Assembly: GCF_900113255.1 (NCBI RefSeq)
Contig: NZ_FOOR01000006.1
Span: 1-64,000, forward strand
DNA: 64,000 bases
Origin: Novosphingobium sp. CF614
Lineage (GTDB): Bacteria > Pseudomonadota > Alphaproteobacteria > Sphingomonadales > Sphingomonadaceae
Reading direction: 5' to 3'
Shown here piece after piece: positions 35,311 to 43,493 of this stretch (position 1 is the first letter of the stretch; each line of letters starts with the position of its first letter). A program made the translations under genes and the position numbers. The notes under the pieces are model-generated. The model searched no databases. It was not told where the DNA came from and saw nothing but the letters and a program-made list of their open reading frames with translations.

Positions 35311-35922
35311 GTGAGACATCATAGATTTCATGGCAGGGTCGAATCCGGCGGGCAGGCATGCAACTGGCCGGGTTGCGCCGAGGCGGGCGAGTTCCGGGCG
35401 CCGGGGGGCAGACCCTCGGGTTTTGACGGGCCGGGCGACTATCGCTGGTTCTGCCTTGACCACGTGCGCGAGTTCAACGCCGGCTACGACTATTTCGACG
35501 GCATGAATGCGGAGCAGATCTTCCGCGCCCAGTCGCCGCTGCACGGCTGGGAATCGCAAAGCCGTGCGTTCCGGCCCGACGCCGGCGTGGCCGGGACACC
35601 GCGCTGGGCGGATTTCACCGATCCGCTGGAAGCGATCGGCGCCCGCGCCCGCGATCACCTGAAGCAGCGCGGTGCCGCAATGAAGCATCGCGGCGCTGGC
35701 CCGAAGCCGGGCGATGCCCGCTTCACGAGCGCCGAGCGGCGCGCGCTCGAAGCGTTGGGCCTTGACGGCGATATCGACCGCAAGGCCCTGCGCATGTGCT
35801 ATACGCGGCTGCTGCGCCAATATCATCCGGATCACAACGGCGGCGATCACAGCCATTCGGCGCGGTTGCAGGGTGTGGTCGAAGCTTATCAGTTGCTGAG
35901 GAAAGCCGCCGCCTTTGCCTGA
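35311..35922 (+). CDS. J-domain protein (DnaJ-like)
   Basis: 203 residues from GTG 35311, preceded by GAAGG. The N-terminal half (CNWPGCAEAGEFRAP, FDGPGDYRWFCLDHVREFNA) has a possible zinc site; the C-terminal J domain carries HPDHNGGDHSH with the HPD triad (172-174) needed to stimulate Hsp70. It lacks the Gly/Phe and zinc-finger regions of DnaJ, so it is a specialised co-chaperone. In sphingomonads, as I recall, it lies beside bolA and cobS; here a nine-gene cluster separates it from cobS. Confidence 0.88.
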   Translation: MRHHRFHGRVESGGQACNWPGCAEAGEFRAPGGRPSGFDGPGDYRWFCLDHVREFNAGYDYFDGMNAEQIFRAQSPLHGWESQSRAFRPDAGVAGTPRWADFTDPLEAIGARARDHLKQRGAAMKHRGAGPKPGDARFTSAERRALEALGLDGDIDRKALRMCYTRLLRQYHPDHNGGDHSHSARLQGVVEAYQLLRKAAAFA

Positions 35923-36126
35923 TTTGCGGGGCCGGATCGCCTGCGATCGCCCCCGGGGCGGGAACTTCATAACCGCCGCATTTTTATCATATTACCAAGT
36001 CTCTTTGAGTGAGACTCATCTCCCCCGTCATTGCCGCGCCGCCTTCGGCTGCTTGCAATGACGAAGGAAGAAGGATGAGGCGCGCTTCAAGAACCCGGTG
36101 GAAGGCCGAGGGGGCAAGCCCTGCGC
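35923..36126. repeat. intergenic palindromic repeat region
   Basis: Convergent gap between the J-domain gene and the SRPBCC gene. GTCATTGC (36027-36034) is inverted at 36055-36062 around a GC-rich loop that contains CGCCTTCGGC, the typical shape of the GCAATGAC-type intergenic repeats of this group. No gene is seen. Confidence 0.55.
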
Positions 36127-36585
36127 TCACACCGTCTCATTTTCGCAGATCTCGGCGAGCTGGGCGACGCAGGCGCTCCAGCCTTCGACGAAGCCCATCT
36201 CCTCGTGCTGCTTCATGGTCTCCGCGTTCCAGTGCCGGGCCCGGGCGGTGTAGCGGGTGCCGCTGCCTTCGGGCTCGATCTCCCAGATGCCGATCATGAA
36301 CGGGCCGCTCGGCTGGAAGTCCGCGTCGATGGCATCGGTGGTGACGAAGCGGCGGCCCTCTTCATAGGCCAGGTAGATGCCGTTCTGCGGTTCGGTTTCG
36401 CCGTCGGGACCGTGGAAGGTCATGTTGCAGACGCCGCCGGCGCGGCGGTCCTGCTTGTCGATTTCGGCGCGCCAGGGGCGGGGGCACCACCATTCCTCCT
36501 GCCGGTCGGTCATGACCTCCCAGACTTTCTCCGGCGGCGCGGCAATCAGGCGGGTGATGGAAAGCTCGTGATTCGTGTCGGACAT
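36127..36585 (-). CDS. AHSA1/SRPBCC domain protein
   Basis: 152 residues. ITRLIAAPPEKVWEVMTDRQ at the start, FMIGIWEIEPEGSGTRYTAR and GFVEGWSACVAQLAEICENE at the end match the AHSA1 branch of START-like folds, small hydrophobic-ligand or enzyme domains. Preceded by an excellent AAGGAGG ribosome site. It is the last of nine genes in the VOC/GST operon, 29 bases after a glutathione S-transferase. Its ligand is unknown. Confidence 0.85.
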   Translation of the reverse strand: MSDTNHELSITRLIAAPPEKVWEVMTDRQEEWWCPRPWRAEIDKQDRRAGGVCNMTFHGPDGETEPQNGIYLAYEEGRRFVTTDAIDADFQPSGPFMIGIWEIEPEGSGTRYTARARHWNAETMKQHEEMGFVEGWSACVAQLAEICENETV

Positions 36586-36614
36586 GCTGATCTCTCCTCC
36601 TTCGGGGGACGGTT

Positions 36615-37268
36615 TCAGTCGCGGTCGGGCGCGCCGAGTGGAAAGAAGACGCGATAGGGACGGGCATCCTCGACGCACCGGGCGACCGCCGGCAGGCGCA
36701 GGAGATGCGCGCGCCAGGCTTTCAGGCGGGGGAAATCGCCGGCGATCGGATGGACCCAGTCGGCATAGAACAAGGCGGGCGCCGCCGCGCATTCGACTAG
36801 CGTCACCTGGTCGGTGGACGGATAAGACAGCAGCCAGTCTTCCAGCCAGGGATAGGCGCGATCGAGCCTGCCGCGGGCTTGCGTGACGCGGGCCATGTCC
36901 GGGTTCTCCCGGTCGCGCAAGTATTCGCCGACGACGTCCTGCATCGGCCCCATCACGTAGTTGTCGAAAACCCGGTCGAGCATGCGGACGCGGATCGCCG
37001 CGTCGGGATCGTCGGGGATCAGCGTTCCGCCTGGCGCGTGGTGGTGCGCCACATGGTCGATGATCGCGGTGGCTTCGAACACCAGCCTTTCGCCGTCCTC
37101 CAGCACCGGGAACTTGCCGAGCGGCCCCGCCGACTGGACGAGCGCGACATGCTCGGGATGGTCGGCATCGACCACGCGGAACGCGAAATCCAGTTCGCTC
37201 GCATAAAGCGCGATCAGCGCTTTCCAGGTATAGGATGAGAAGGAATGGCCGTAGAGCGCGAGAGTCAC
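36615..37268 (-). CDS. glutathione S-transferase family protein
   Basis: 217 residues, GTG start overlapping the upstream VOC stop (GTGA). The thioredoxin-fold N-terminus has LYGHSFSSYTWKALIALYAS and GKFPVLEDGERLVFEATAII (the cis-Pro and Glu/Ser glutathione site), then a helical C-terminal domain (about 85-210). GSTs conjugate glutathione to electrophiles or act as isomerases or reductive dehalogenases; the subclass cannot be told. Confidence 0.87.
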   Translation of the reverse strand: MTLALYGHSFSSYTWKALIALYASELDFAFRVVDADHPEHVALVQSAGPLGKFPVLEDGERLVFEATAIIDHVAHHHAPGGTLIPDDPDAAIRVRMLDRVFDNYVMGPMQDVVGEYLRDRENPDMARVTQARGRLDRAYPWLEDWLLSYPSTDQVTLVECAAAPALFYADWVHPIAGDFPRLKAWRAHLLRLPAVARCVEDARPYRVFFPLGAPDRD

Positions 37269-37663
37269 GGCAGCTTGCCTTCCCTGGCGCCGCCGTAGGG
37301 AACGGTCAGCGCTTCGAGGAAATGACCGTCGGGCGCCTCGAAGTAGACGCCTCTGCCGCCGTCGTTGTGGTTGATCTGGTTCGGGCGGGCGCGGGCCGGG
37401 TCGGCCCAATGGTCGATACCCTGGTCCCGGATGCGGCCGAGCACGCCGTCGAACTCCGCTTCGCTCACCCGCATCGCGTAGTGCTGCGGCGCGATGGGAC
37501 CGTCCTTGTCCGCGAAATCCAGCGAGACGCCGTTGGCCAGCTTGACCACGCGGAAGTGGAACAGGTCTTCCGGCTCGGGAAGGCCATATATCCGCGCGAA
37601 GAAGTCCGCCGCGACGTAGCGGTCCGAGCACCAGATGATCGTGTGGTCAAGTTCCACGCTCAT
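37265..37663 (-). CDS. VOC family protein (single glyoxalase fold)
   Basis: 132 residues with ELDHTIIWCSDRYVAADFFA at the N-terminus and GRGVYFEAPDGHFLEALTVP at the end, the two halves of a VOC metal-binding barrel: His near 7, HYAMRVSE in the middle and Glu in FLEALT are plausible metal ligands. Such proteins include glyoxalases, ring-cleaving dioxygenases and fosfomycin-resistance enzymes. It starts three bases after the PhnB-like stop. Confidence 0.85.
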   Translation of the reverse strand: MSVELDHTIIWCSDRYVAADFFARIYGLPEPEDLFHFRVVKLANGVSLDFADKDGPIAPQHYAMRVSEAEFDGVLGRIRDQGIDHWADPARARPNQINHNDGGRGVYFEAPDGHFLEALTVPYGGAREGKLP

Positions 37664-37666
37664 GGG

Positions 37667-38164
37667 TCACTCCCCGGCAATGGCCGCCTCGATCGCGGCT
37701 ACGTCTATCTTCCGCATCGTCATCATCGCCTGCATGGCGCGGCGGGCGGCGTCCCGGTCCGGGTTGGACATCGCATCGGTGAGCACGCGCGGGGTGATCT
37801 GCCAGGAAAGACCCCACTTGTCCTTGCACCAGCCGCACATGCTCTCGGCGCCGCCATTGCCGACGATGGCGTTCCAGTAGCGATCGGTCTCCTCCTGGCT
37901 GTCGGTCGCGATGATGAACGAGAAAGCCTCGGTCTGCGGAAAGGTCGGTCCGCCGTTGAGTCCGACGCAGTCGATCCCCATGACGGTGAATTCCACCACC
38001 AGCACCGCTCCTTCCTTGCTGCTGGGATTGTCGATCGGCGCGCGCTGGATGCCGGTCACGCGCGTGTCGGGGAAAGTCGCCGCGTAGAATTCCGCGGCTT
38101 CCTGCGCCGTGCCGTCATACCACAGGCAGATGCGCGCCTTCCCGGCGCTTGCTGGCTTGCTCAT
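37667..38164 (-). CDS. PhnB-like VOC family protein
   Basis: 165 residues. ARICLWYDGTAQEAAEFYAA, EGAVLVVEFTVMGIDCVGLN, WCKDKWGLSWQITPRVLTDA and AMQAMMTMRKIDVAAIEAAI are typical of PhnB/3-demethylubiquinone-methyltransferase-like VOC proteins. No metal triad is obvious, as in many of the family. It overlaps the preceding GST stop (ATGA). Confidence 0.87.
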   Translation of the reverse strand: MSKPASAGKARICLWYDGTAQEAAEFYAATFPDTRVTGIQRAPIDNPSSKEGAVLVVEFTVMGIDCVGLNGGPTFPQTEAFSFIIATDSQEETDRYWNAIVGNGGAESMCGWCKDKWGLSWQITPRVLTDAMSNPDRDAARRAMQAMMTMRKIDVAAIEAAIAGE

Positions 38165-38787
38165 TTTCTCATCTCCGCGATCAGGGCGTTGTCGATCGCC
38201 TTGGCGGCCTTGTAGGCGGCGCGCGCCTGGCAGCGTTCGGCATAGGCGGCGAACGAGGGCAGGGGCGGCAGGATGCCGAAGTTCAGCCCCCAGTCGACCG
38301 TGCTGCCGACATAGACGTCGGCCATGGTGAACCGTTCGCCGCAGATCCAGGTCGTGCCGGAAAGGTGGCCGTCGAGCGTTTTCATCGTGCGCTCGAAGCT
38401 GCCCCAGCCGGCCATGCCTTCCTGCTCCGGCATCGGTTCGAACTTCAGGTTGCGCGCGGTGATCGCCTGCTCCACCGGGCCCGCCGCGAAGAACGTCCAG
38501 CGATAGTAGTCCGCCATTTCGGCGTCGTTGGGCAGCAGTCCCGCCTCGGGGTGCATCTCTGCGAGGTAGAGGCAGATCGCCGCCGCTTCGGTGACCACGC
38601 GGTCTCCATCCGCGACATGGTGCACCAGCGCGGGCACCTTGCCCATGGGATTGGCGGCGAGGAACGCGGCGGACTTGTCCTTCCAGTCGACAAGGGCCTG
38701 CTCGTAGTCGCCGCCCGCCTCGTGAAGCGCCCAGCGGGCGATCTGCCCGCGCGACATCGGATTGGTATAGAAGGTATAGTCGGCCAC
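38161..38787 (-). CDS. glutathione S-transferase family protein
   Basis: About 208 residues; GTG at 38787 is preferred because GGAAGGGATGAG precedes it, four bases after the upstream stop (an ATG 27 bases earlier would overlap that gene). DYTFYTNPMSRGQIARWALH, NPMGKVPALVHHVADGDRVV, TEAAAICLYLAEMHP and FTMADVYVGSTVDW follow the GST domain order. Distinct from the other two GSTs of the operon. Confidence 0.88.
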   Translation of the reverse strand: MADYTFYTNPMSRGQIARWALHEAGGDYEQALVDWKDKSAAFLAANPMGKVPALVHHVADGDRVVTEAAAICLYLAEMHPEAGLLPNDAEMADYYRWTFFAAGPVEQAITARNLKFEPMPEQEGMAGWGSFERTMKTLDGHLSGTTWICGERFTMADVYVGSTVDWGLNFGILPPLPSFAAYAERCQARAAYKAAKAIDNALIAEMRK

Positions 38788-38791
38788 CGGC

Positions 38792-39595
38792 TCATCCCTT
38801 CCTGGGGCCGACAAGGCCGAACATCGCGCCCTGGGGGTCCATTCCGTTCAGCGCGAATTCGCCGCCGGGGATTTCCATCGGGCCGTGGAGCACTTTGCCG
38901 CCGCCGGCATCGACGGCGGCCGCAGCCCGGTCGATGTCGTCGACGCCGATGTAGTAGGACCAGGCGCTCATGGGCATTTCCGGCATCTTGGGCATCACCG
39001 CGCCGATGCCCAGATCGCCGTGCTGGATGAAGCGGTACTTGCCCATCGGCCCCATGTCCATCTCGCCTTCCTGCGACCAGCCGAAGTGCTTCTTGTAGAA
39101 AGCGATCCCGGCGTCCGGATCGGAAGTGGACAGTTCGTTCCAGCGCACGTGCTGCGCCTCCATGGGCGAAAAGGCATCGCTGGCGGCGCCTTCCATGCCG
39201 GGGCGCGGCACCGGCGTCATCACGTAGAACGGCGCTCCCTGCGGATCGGTGACGAGGGCGAAACTGCCCACCTCGATCGTCATCTTCGGCATCAACACCT
39301 TGCCGCCGTCGGCGACGATCGCCGCCACCGCCGCGTCGATATCGGCGACGAAGATATAGCCGAGCCAGCAAGGCCGCGCGCCACCCGCGCACATCTCGTC
39401 GGTCAGCACGAGCATGCCGCCGCCGCTGCCGCCGTCACCGCGCACGATGTGGCGATAGTCGATGCCGCCCGCCTGCGGCCCCTCGCCGGTGAACGTCCAG
39501 CCCACCACGCTGCCGTAGAACGCCGCCGCCGCATCGGGATCGGTGGTCATCAGTTCGTACCAGATGAAGCTTCCGGTCGGATTGGTCATGGTCAT
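38792..39595 (-). CDS. tandem two-domain VOC family protein
   Basis: 267 residues. Both halves carry the VOC pattern: FIWYELMTTDPDAAAAFYGS (domain 1, about 1-130) and VRWNELSTSDPDAGIAFYKK (domain 2, about 143-265), each ending with a DPQGAxFxxxxP strand. The duplicated form is common among bacterial glyoxalase/dioxygenase relatives. ATG 39595 overlaps the double-DUF1428 gene's stop (ATGA). Confidence 0.88.
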   Translation of the reverse strand: MTMTNPTGSFIWYELMTTDPDAAAAFYGSVVGWTFTGEGPQAGGIDYRHIVRGDGGSGGGMLVLTDEMCAGGARPCWLGYIFVADIDAAVAAIVADGGKVLMPKMTIEVGSFALVTDPQGAPFYVMTPVPRPGMEGAASDAFSPMEAQHVRWNELSTSDPDAGIAFYKKHFGWSQEGEMDMGPMGKYRFIQHGDLGIGAVMPKMPEMPMSAWSYYIGVDDIDRAAAAVDAGGGKVLHGPMEIPGGEFALNGMDPQGAMFGLVGPRKG

Positions 39596-40335
39596 TCTCC
39601 CCTGTTCTGGCGGTTCAGTTCGACGATCGACTGAAAACCGCCGTAGATCATGCGCTTGGCGTCGAACGGGATGTCGTCCGGCGGCGTCATTTCCGCGTGC
39701 ATCCGTTCCATCGCCGCGTCGCATACCGCGCGCGAGGGCCATTCGATGAAGGAGAAGGCGACCTTTTCGCCGGGCTCGATCTTCACCGTGCGGAAGAAGT
39801 CGGTCTGCTTGCCCTCGGGCACGTCGTCCTGCCAGGCCTCGACCTGGCGCAGGGCGCCGTAGTCGCGGAACATGGCCCAGGCGTCCTCGGACATCTTGCG
39901 ATAGGCTTCCATCTTGTCGCCGTACGCGGGCACGACGAAGCCCTGGACATAGGCCCCCGGCGTCGGCGTGCCCAGGTCCACGATCGACTCGAAGCCGCCG
40001 AAGATCATCCGCTTGCCGTCGAAAGGCGGGGGGTTCTTCTCGGGATCGAAGCGCTCGTCTTCCCGGGCGATCTCGTCCATCCGGCCCATCACCGCCTGGC
40101 GCTCGGCCTTGCCGGGCCATTCGATCCAGCTGAACACCACGCTTTCGCCTTCCCCGGCATCGACCGCGCCGAAGAAATCGGTGGTGGTTCCCCTGGGAAC
40201 ATCCTCCTGCCAGCATTCGAGAATGCGCGTGGCGCCGTATTCCATGAAGACCGCGTCGGTGCGTTCGGCATGCGCGACGAACTCGTCCTTGTTGGCCGTC
40301 GGGACTGCGATCACGAAACCGTCGATGTATGACAT
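39592..40335 (-). CDS. double-DUF1428 protein
   Basis: 247 residues containing two copies of DUF1428 (YbaA-like, normally about 117 residues alone). Copy 1: YIDGFVIAVPTANKDEFVAH, VVFSWIEWPGKAERQAVMGR, RMIFGGFESIVDLG. Copy 2: YVQGFVVPAYGDKMEAYRKM, VAFSFIEWPSRAVCDAAMER, RMIYGGFQSIVELN. DUF1428 belongs to the dimeric ferredoxin-like barrel folds and its function is unknown; the fusion makes an internal dimer. It follows a GST by 49 bases. Confidence 0.85.
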   Translation of the reverse strand: MSYIDGFVIAVPTANKDEFVAHAERTDAVFMEYGATRILECWQEDVPRGTTTDFFGAVDAGEGESVVFSWIEWPGKAERQAVMGRMDEIAREDERFDPEKNPPPFDGKRMIFGGFESIVDLGTPTPGAYVQGFVVPAYGDKMEAYRKMSEDAWAMFRDYGALRQVEAWQDDVPEGKQTDFFRTVKIEPGEKVAFSFIEWPSRAVCDAAMERMHAEMTPPDDIPFDAKRMIYGGFQSIVELNRQNRGE

Positions 40336-40384
40336 CATCTCTCTCCTGTGGTGAGGAAGCCTGGCGTGCGGGAGCGGGGGCAGG

Positions 40385-41050
40385 TCAACCCGCCGGTTCG
40401 CGGAATCCGGCGAGCTGGTCGGCAAGGGCGCGCTGGAAGGCCGGCCGCGCCTCTCCCCGGGCCTTGAAGGCGGCGAGGGCAGGGTACTCGGCGAGCATGT
40501 CGGTATGGTCGACATTGCGCAGCACGGTGGTCATCATGATGTCCGCGATGGAGAACGGGCCGGCGAACCAGTCCCGCTCCCCCAGCGCGCGCTCGGTGCT
40601 CCGGAGCCGCGCCCGCGCCATTTCGACGATGGCTGGCCGCGCTTGCTTGGCCCAGGGCTCGCGGGCCAGGAAGACGTCGAGGCTGACGATCTGCATCAGC
40701 ATCGGCTCCACGCTGTTGAGCGCGGCGATCAGCCAGCTCGTCGCCGCCCAGCGCGCGGCGGGGTCGCGGGGCAGCAGGCGTTCGTCCTGCTCGCCCAGGT
40801 AGAGCAGGATCGCCCCGCTCTCGAACAGGCGCAAATCGCCGTCGGCGAAAGCCGGGACCTGGCCATAGGGTTGCCAGTCGCGATAGGCGTCCGGCTTCGG
40901 CTTCATGGCGTCGAAAAACTGCGGGCAGTAATCCCGCCCGATTTCCTCCAATGCCCAGCGCACCCGCATGTCGCGCACCCGGCCGCGTGCGAAGGCCGGA
41001 ACGTTGTCGAACGCGGTGACCAGCGTGGTCGCGGTTTGGTCGATCGGCAT
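40385..41050 (-). CDS. glutathione S-transferase family protein
   Basis: 221 residues from ATG 41050 with GGGGAGAG upstream. DNVPAFARGRVRDMRVRWAL, YGQVPAFADGDLRLFESGAI and LLYLGEQDERLL form the thioredoxin-like half with the cis-Pro and Glu-Ser glutathione site; WFAGPFSIADIMMTTVLRNV is the helical N-capping motif. Second gene of the operon, 51 bases after a VOC gene. Confidence 0.88.
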   Translation of the reverse strand: MPIDQTATTLVTAFDNVPAFARGRVRDMRVRWALEEIGRDYCPQFFDAMKPKPDAYRDWQPYGQVPAFADGDLRLFESGAILLYLGEQDERLLPRDPAARWAATSWLIAALNSVEPMLMQIVSLDVFLAREPWAKQARPAIVEMARARLRSTERALGERDWFAGPFSIADIMMTTVLRNVDHTDMLAEYPALAAFKARGEARPAFQRALADQLAGFREPAG

Positions 41051-41101
41051 TTCACTCTCCCCTTGCGCGGGTTTCAATATGCAGGTTTCGATATGCGTGG
41101 T

Positions 41102-41533
41102 TCAGGCGGCCTGCTCCGCCGGCATCTCGCCGGCGGCGGCGGCCGGGTCCATCCACATCAGTTCCCAGACGTGCCCGTCGGGATCGACGAGGGCGCGGCT
41201 CATCATGAAGCCGTGATCCTGCCCGTTGCCGACGTCGGCCGTGCCGCCGGCCGCGCCGCCTTTTGCATACAGGCCGTCCACTTCCTCGCGGCTTTCGCAC
41301 GAAAGGCACAGCATCACCTCGCTCGAACCCGGTTCCGGGATCGGCCGGCTGGTGAACTGGGCCCACTTGTCGTGCGTGAGGATCATCACGAAGATCGCCT
41401 CGGACCAGACCATGCAGGCGCCGGTGTCGTCGCTGAAGCGCGGATTGTTCACGAAGCCGAGCGCTTCGTAGAACGCCCGGGCGCGGGCGAGGTCGGCAAC
41501 GGGCAGGTTCACGAAAATCATGCGGGTCATCAT
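41102..41533 (-). CDS. VOC family protein, first gene of the detoxification operon
   Basis: 143 residues. MIFVNLPVADLARARAFYEA at the start and MMSRALVDPDGHVWELMWMD at the end are the standard VOC repeat halves. It resembles the extradiol-dioxygenase/lactoylglutathione-lyase-like group. It is divergent from the HxlR-type regulator with 65 bases between, so both promoters must overlap there. Confidence 0.87.
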   Translation of the reverse strand: MMTRMIFVNLPVADLARARAFYEALGFVNNPRFSDDTGACMVWSEAIFVMILTHDKWAQFTSRPIPEPGSSEVMLCLSCESREEVDGLYAKGGAAGGTADVGNGQDHGFMMSRALVDPDGHVWELMWMDPAAAAGEMPAEQAA

Positions 41534-41581
41534 GCTTCTCCCTTTCGACTGCGAATCGGTATTGCCTTACGGTGCCATTTA

Positions 41582-41598
41582 AGTTACGAAATGCAACT
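41582..41598. promoter_or_regulatory. candidate HxlR operator
   Basis: AGTTACGAAATGCAACT is a partial palindrome (AGTT...AACT with further C/G symmetry) of the size used by HxlR-type regulators. It abuts the regulator's ATG and sits 48 bases from the divergent VOC start. No Shine-Dalgarno is visible there, so the mRNA may be leaderless. Confidence 0.4.
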
Positions 41599-42297
41599 AT
41601 GAAGTTTCAAAAAGAAACCAATATCGGGTCGGCCGTGCATGGCAAGTGGTACGGCGATGCTTGCGGAGCCGCTTTTGCCATGGAACTGATCGGCGAGCGC
41701 TGGACGCTGCTGGTGATTCGCGAGCTTATGCTGGGCGGGCGACGTTTCAGCGACATTCGCGCCAGCCTGCCCGGCCTCAGCGCCAAGACGCTGACCGAGC
41801 GGCTGGAGACGCTGCAAGGGCTGGGAATCGTCGAGCGGGCGTTCCTGCCGCCGCCGGTTGCCGCGCAAGTCTACCAGCTTACCGAATGGGGCCGGGCGCT
41901 GGAGCCGGTGTTGCAGGAGCTGGGCCGCTGGGCGGTACGCTCGCCGCTCCACGATCCGGGCCTGCCGCTGACGCCGGTTTCGCTGATGCTGTCCATGCGC
42001 ACCATGCTTGATCCCGACCGGATCGGCGAACTGGAGCTGTGGATCGCCTTCGACGTCGGGGAAGAACACTTCGCCGGGCGTTTGCGCGGCAGGGAACTGG
42101 CCATCCATCCCGCCGGCAATGGCGTGGCATCGCCAGACTTGCGCTTCAGCGCGCCCAGCGCTTCCGATTTCCTGCCGGTGTTCTACGGCAAGCGGAGCCC
42201 CGAGGAAGCCGGCGGCCGCCTGGCGGTCGAGGGCGATCCGGAACTGGTGCGGCGCTTCCTGGACCTTTTCGCGCTGCCCCCCAAGTGCGGGGCCTGA
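41599..42297 (+). CDS. HxlR-family transcriptional regulator with extra C-terminal domain
   Basis: 232 residues. The winged helix at about 20-115 (GDACGAAFAMELIGERWTLL, ELMLGGRRFSDIRASLPGLS, KTLTERLETLQGLGIVERAF) is HxlR type and keeps the Cys22 that is the redox sensor in some HxlR regulators (such as HypR/YodB). The extra 100 residues look like the SCP2-like tail of some members. It is divergent from the nine-gene VOC/GST operon and is its probable regulator. Start 41599 lacks a ribosome site; a GTG at 41572 is possible. Confidence 0.85.
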   Translation: MKFQKETNIGSAVHGKWYGDACGAAFAMELIGERWTLLVIRELMLGGRRFSDIRASLPGLSAKTLTERLETLQGLGIVERAFLPPPVAAQVYQLTEWGRALEPVLQELGRWAVRSPLHDPGLPLTPVSLMLSMRTMLDPDRIGELELWIAFDVGEEHFAGRLRGRELAIHPAGNGVASPDLRFSAPSASDFLPVFYGKRSPEEAGGRLAVEGDPELVRRFLDLFALPPKCGA

Positions 42298-42446
42298 GCG
42301 GAAGCGTATTTTAAGTCCCGCAGGCGGCGCGGCAATCCCGGGCAGTTGGCCGCTGCGGATTTTCGGCGCGATGCCCGGGAACAAGCCAAGACTTCAAGCA
42401 AAGCTTATTGCGGTGCAACGCAGGCTCCTTTAGGCGGGATACCGCA
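42298..42446. repeat. intergenic repeat remnant before cobS
   Basis: Between the regulator and cobS. GGCGGCGCGGCAATCC (42323-42338) is shared with the uvrC-side repeat region (27673-27688), so the same interspersed element is present in a degenerate form. No gene is seen. Confidence 0.5.
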
Positions 42447-43439
42447 ATGACTGACTCTGCGAACACCATGACCGAAAACCGTGACGCCACCGTGCTGGCT
42501 GCCCCCGATATCGAAATCGACGTCCGTGAGACGTTCGGCATCGATATCGACATGAAAGTGCCCGCCTTCTCGATCGCCGACGAGCGCGTGCCCGATCTGG
42601 ACGAGGCCTACGTCTTCGATCCCGATACGACGCTGGCGATCCTGGCCGGCTTCGCCTTCAACCGTCGCGTCATGGTGCAGGGCTACCACGGCACCGGCAA
42701 GTCAACGCATATCGAGCAAGTGGCGGCCCGCCTCAAATGGCCGTGCATCCGCATCAACCTGGACGCGCACATCAGCCGCATCGACCTGATCGGTCGCGAC
42801 GCGATCGTGCTGCGCGGCGGCATGCAGGTCACCGAATTCCGCGAAGGCCTGCTGCCCTGGGCGCTGCAACACCCGGTGGCGCTGGTCTTCGACGAGTATG
42901 ACGCCGGCCGGCCGGACGTGATGTTCGTGATCCAGCGCGTGCTCGAAACCGAAGGCAAGCTGACCCTGCTGGACCAGAACCGGGTGATCCGGCCCGACAA
43001 GCATTTCCGCCTGTTCGCCACCGCCAACACGGTGGGCCTGGGCGATACCTCGGGCCTGTACCACGGCACGCAGCAGATCAACCAGGGCCAGATGGACCGC
43101 TGGAACCTGGTGGTGGGCCTCAATTACCTGCCGGCGGAGACCGAGACGGCGATCGTCGCCGCCAAGGTTCCGCAGATCGATGCCGGCGTTATCGCGCAGA
43201 TGGTCAAAGTGGCCGATTTCACGCGCCAGGGCTTCATGAACGGCGATATCTCGACCGTCATGAGCCCGCGCACGGTGATTACCTGGGCCCAGAACGCCGT
43301 GATCTTCAAGGACGTCGGCTTCGCCTTCCGCCTCTCGTTCCTCAACAAGTGCGATGAGACCGAGCGGATGCTGGTGGCCGAATACTACCAGCGCGTGTTC
43401 GGCACGGAACTGCCGGAAAGCGTGGTGGGCAAGGCGTGA
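42447..43439 (+). CDS. cobS: cobaltochelatase subunit CobS (AAA+ ATPase)
   Basis: 330 residues from ATG 42447. Walker [10 protein letters not shown] (about 80-88), Walker [11 protein letters not shown] and the sensor region [20 protein letters not shown] match CobS, which with CobT and CobN inserts cobalt into hydrogenobyrinic acid diamide. The partner cobT usually follows directly but here truA lies next on the opposite strand. It may work with a distant cobT or serve another AAA+ role. Confidence 0.88.
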   Translation: MTDSANTMTENRDATVLAAPDIEIDVRETFGIDIDMKVPAFSIADERVPDLDEAYVFDPDTTLAILAGFAFNRRVMVQGYHGTGKSTHIEQVAARLKWPCIRINLDAHISRIDLIGRDAIVLRGGMQVTEFREGLLPWALQHPVALVFDEYDAGRPDVMFVIQRVLETEGKLTLLDQNRVIRPDKHFRLFATANTVGLGDTSGLYHGTQQINQGQMDRWNLVVGLNYLPAETETAIVAAKVPQIDAGVIAQMVKVADFTRQGFMNGDISTVMSPRTVITWAQNAVIFKDVGFAFRLSFLNKCDETERMLVAEYYQRVFGTELPESVVGKA

Positions 43440-43458
43440 GCCGAGGGCCCGTCGTCCC

Positions 43459-43484
43459 ATCGAATGGCGACATCGAATGGCGAC
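43459..43484. repeat. 13-bp exact tandem duplication
   Basis: ATCGAATGGCGAC is repeated back to back (43459-43471 and 43472-43484) in the 54-base gap between convergent cobS and truA. It probably arose by slippage. Confidence 0.95.
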
Positions 43485-43493
43485 GGCGTGTAA

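Noticed and set aside
36127..42297. Phage or integrative element carrying the VOC/GST block
   Set aside because: No integrase, tRNA-end duplication, phage gene or attachment-site repeat is visible at the borders.
42298..42446. Possible cobalamin riboswitch before cobS
   Set aside because: The B12-box and the required stems could not be found; the region looks like a repeat remnant.
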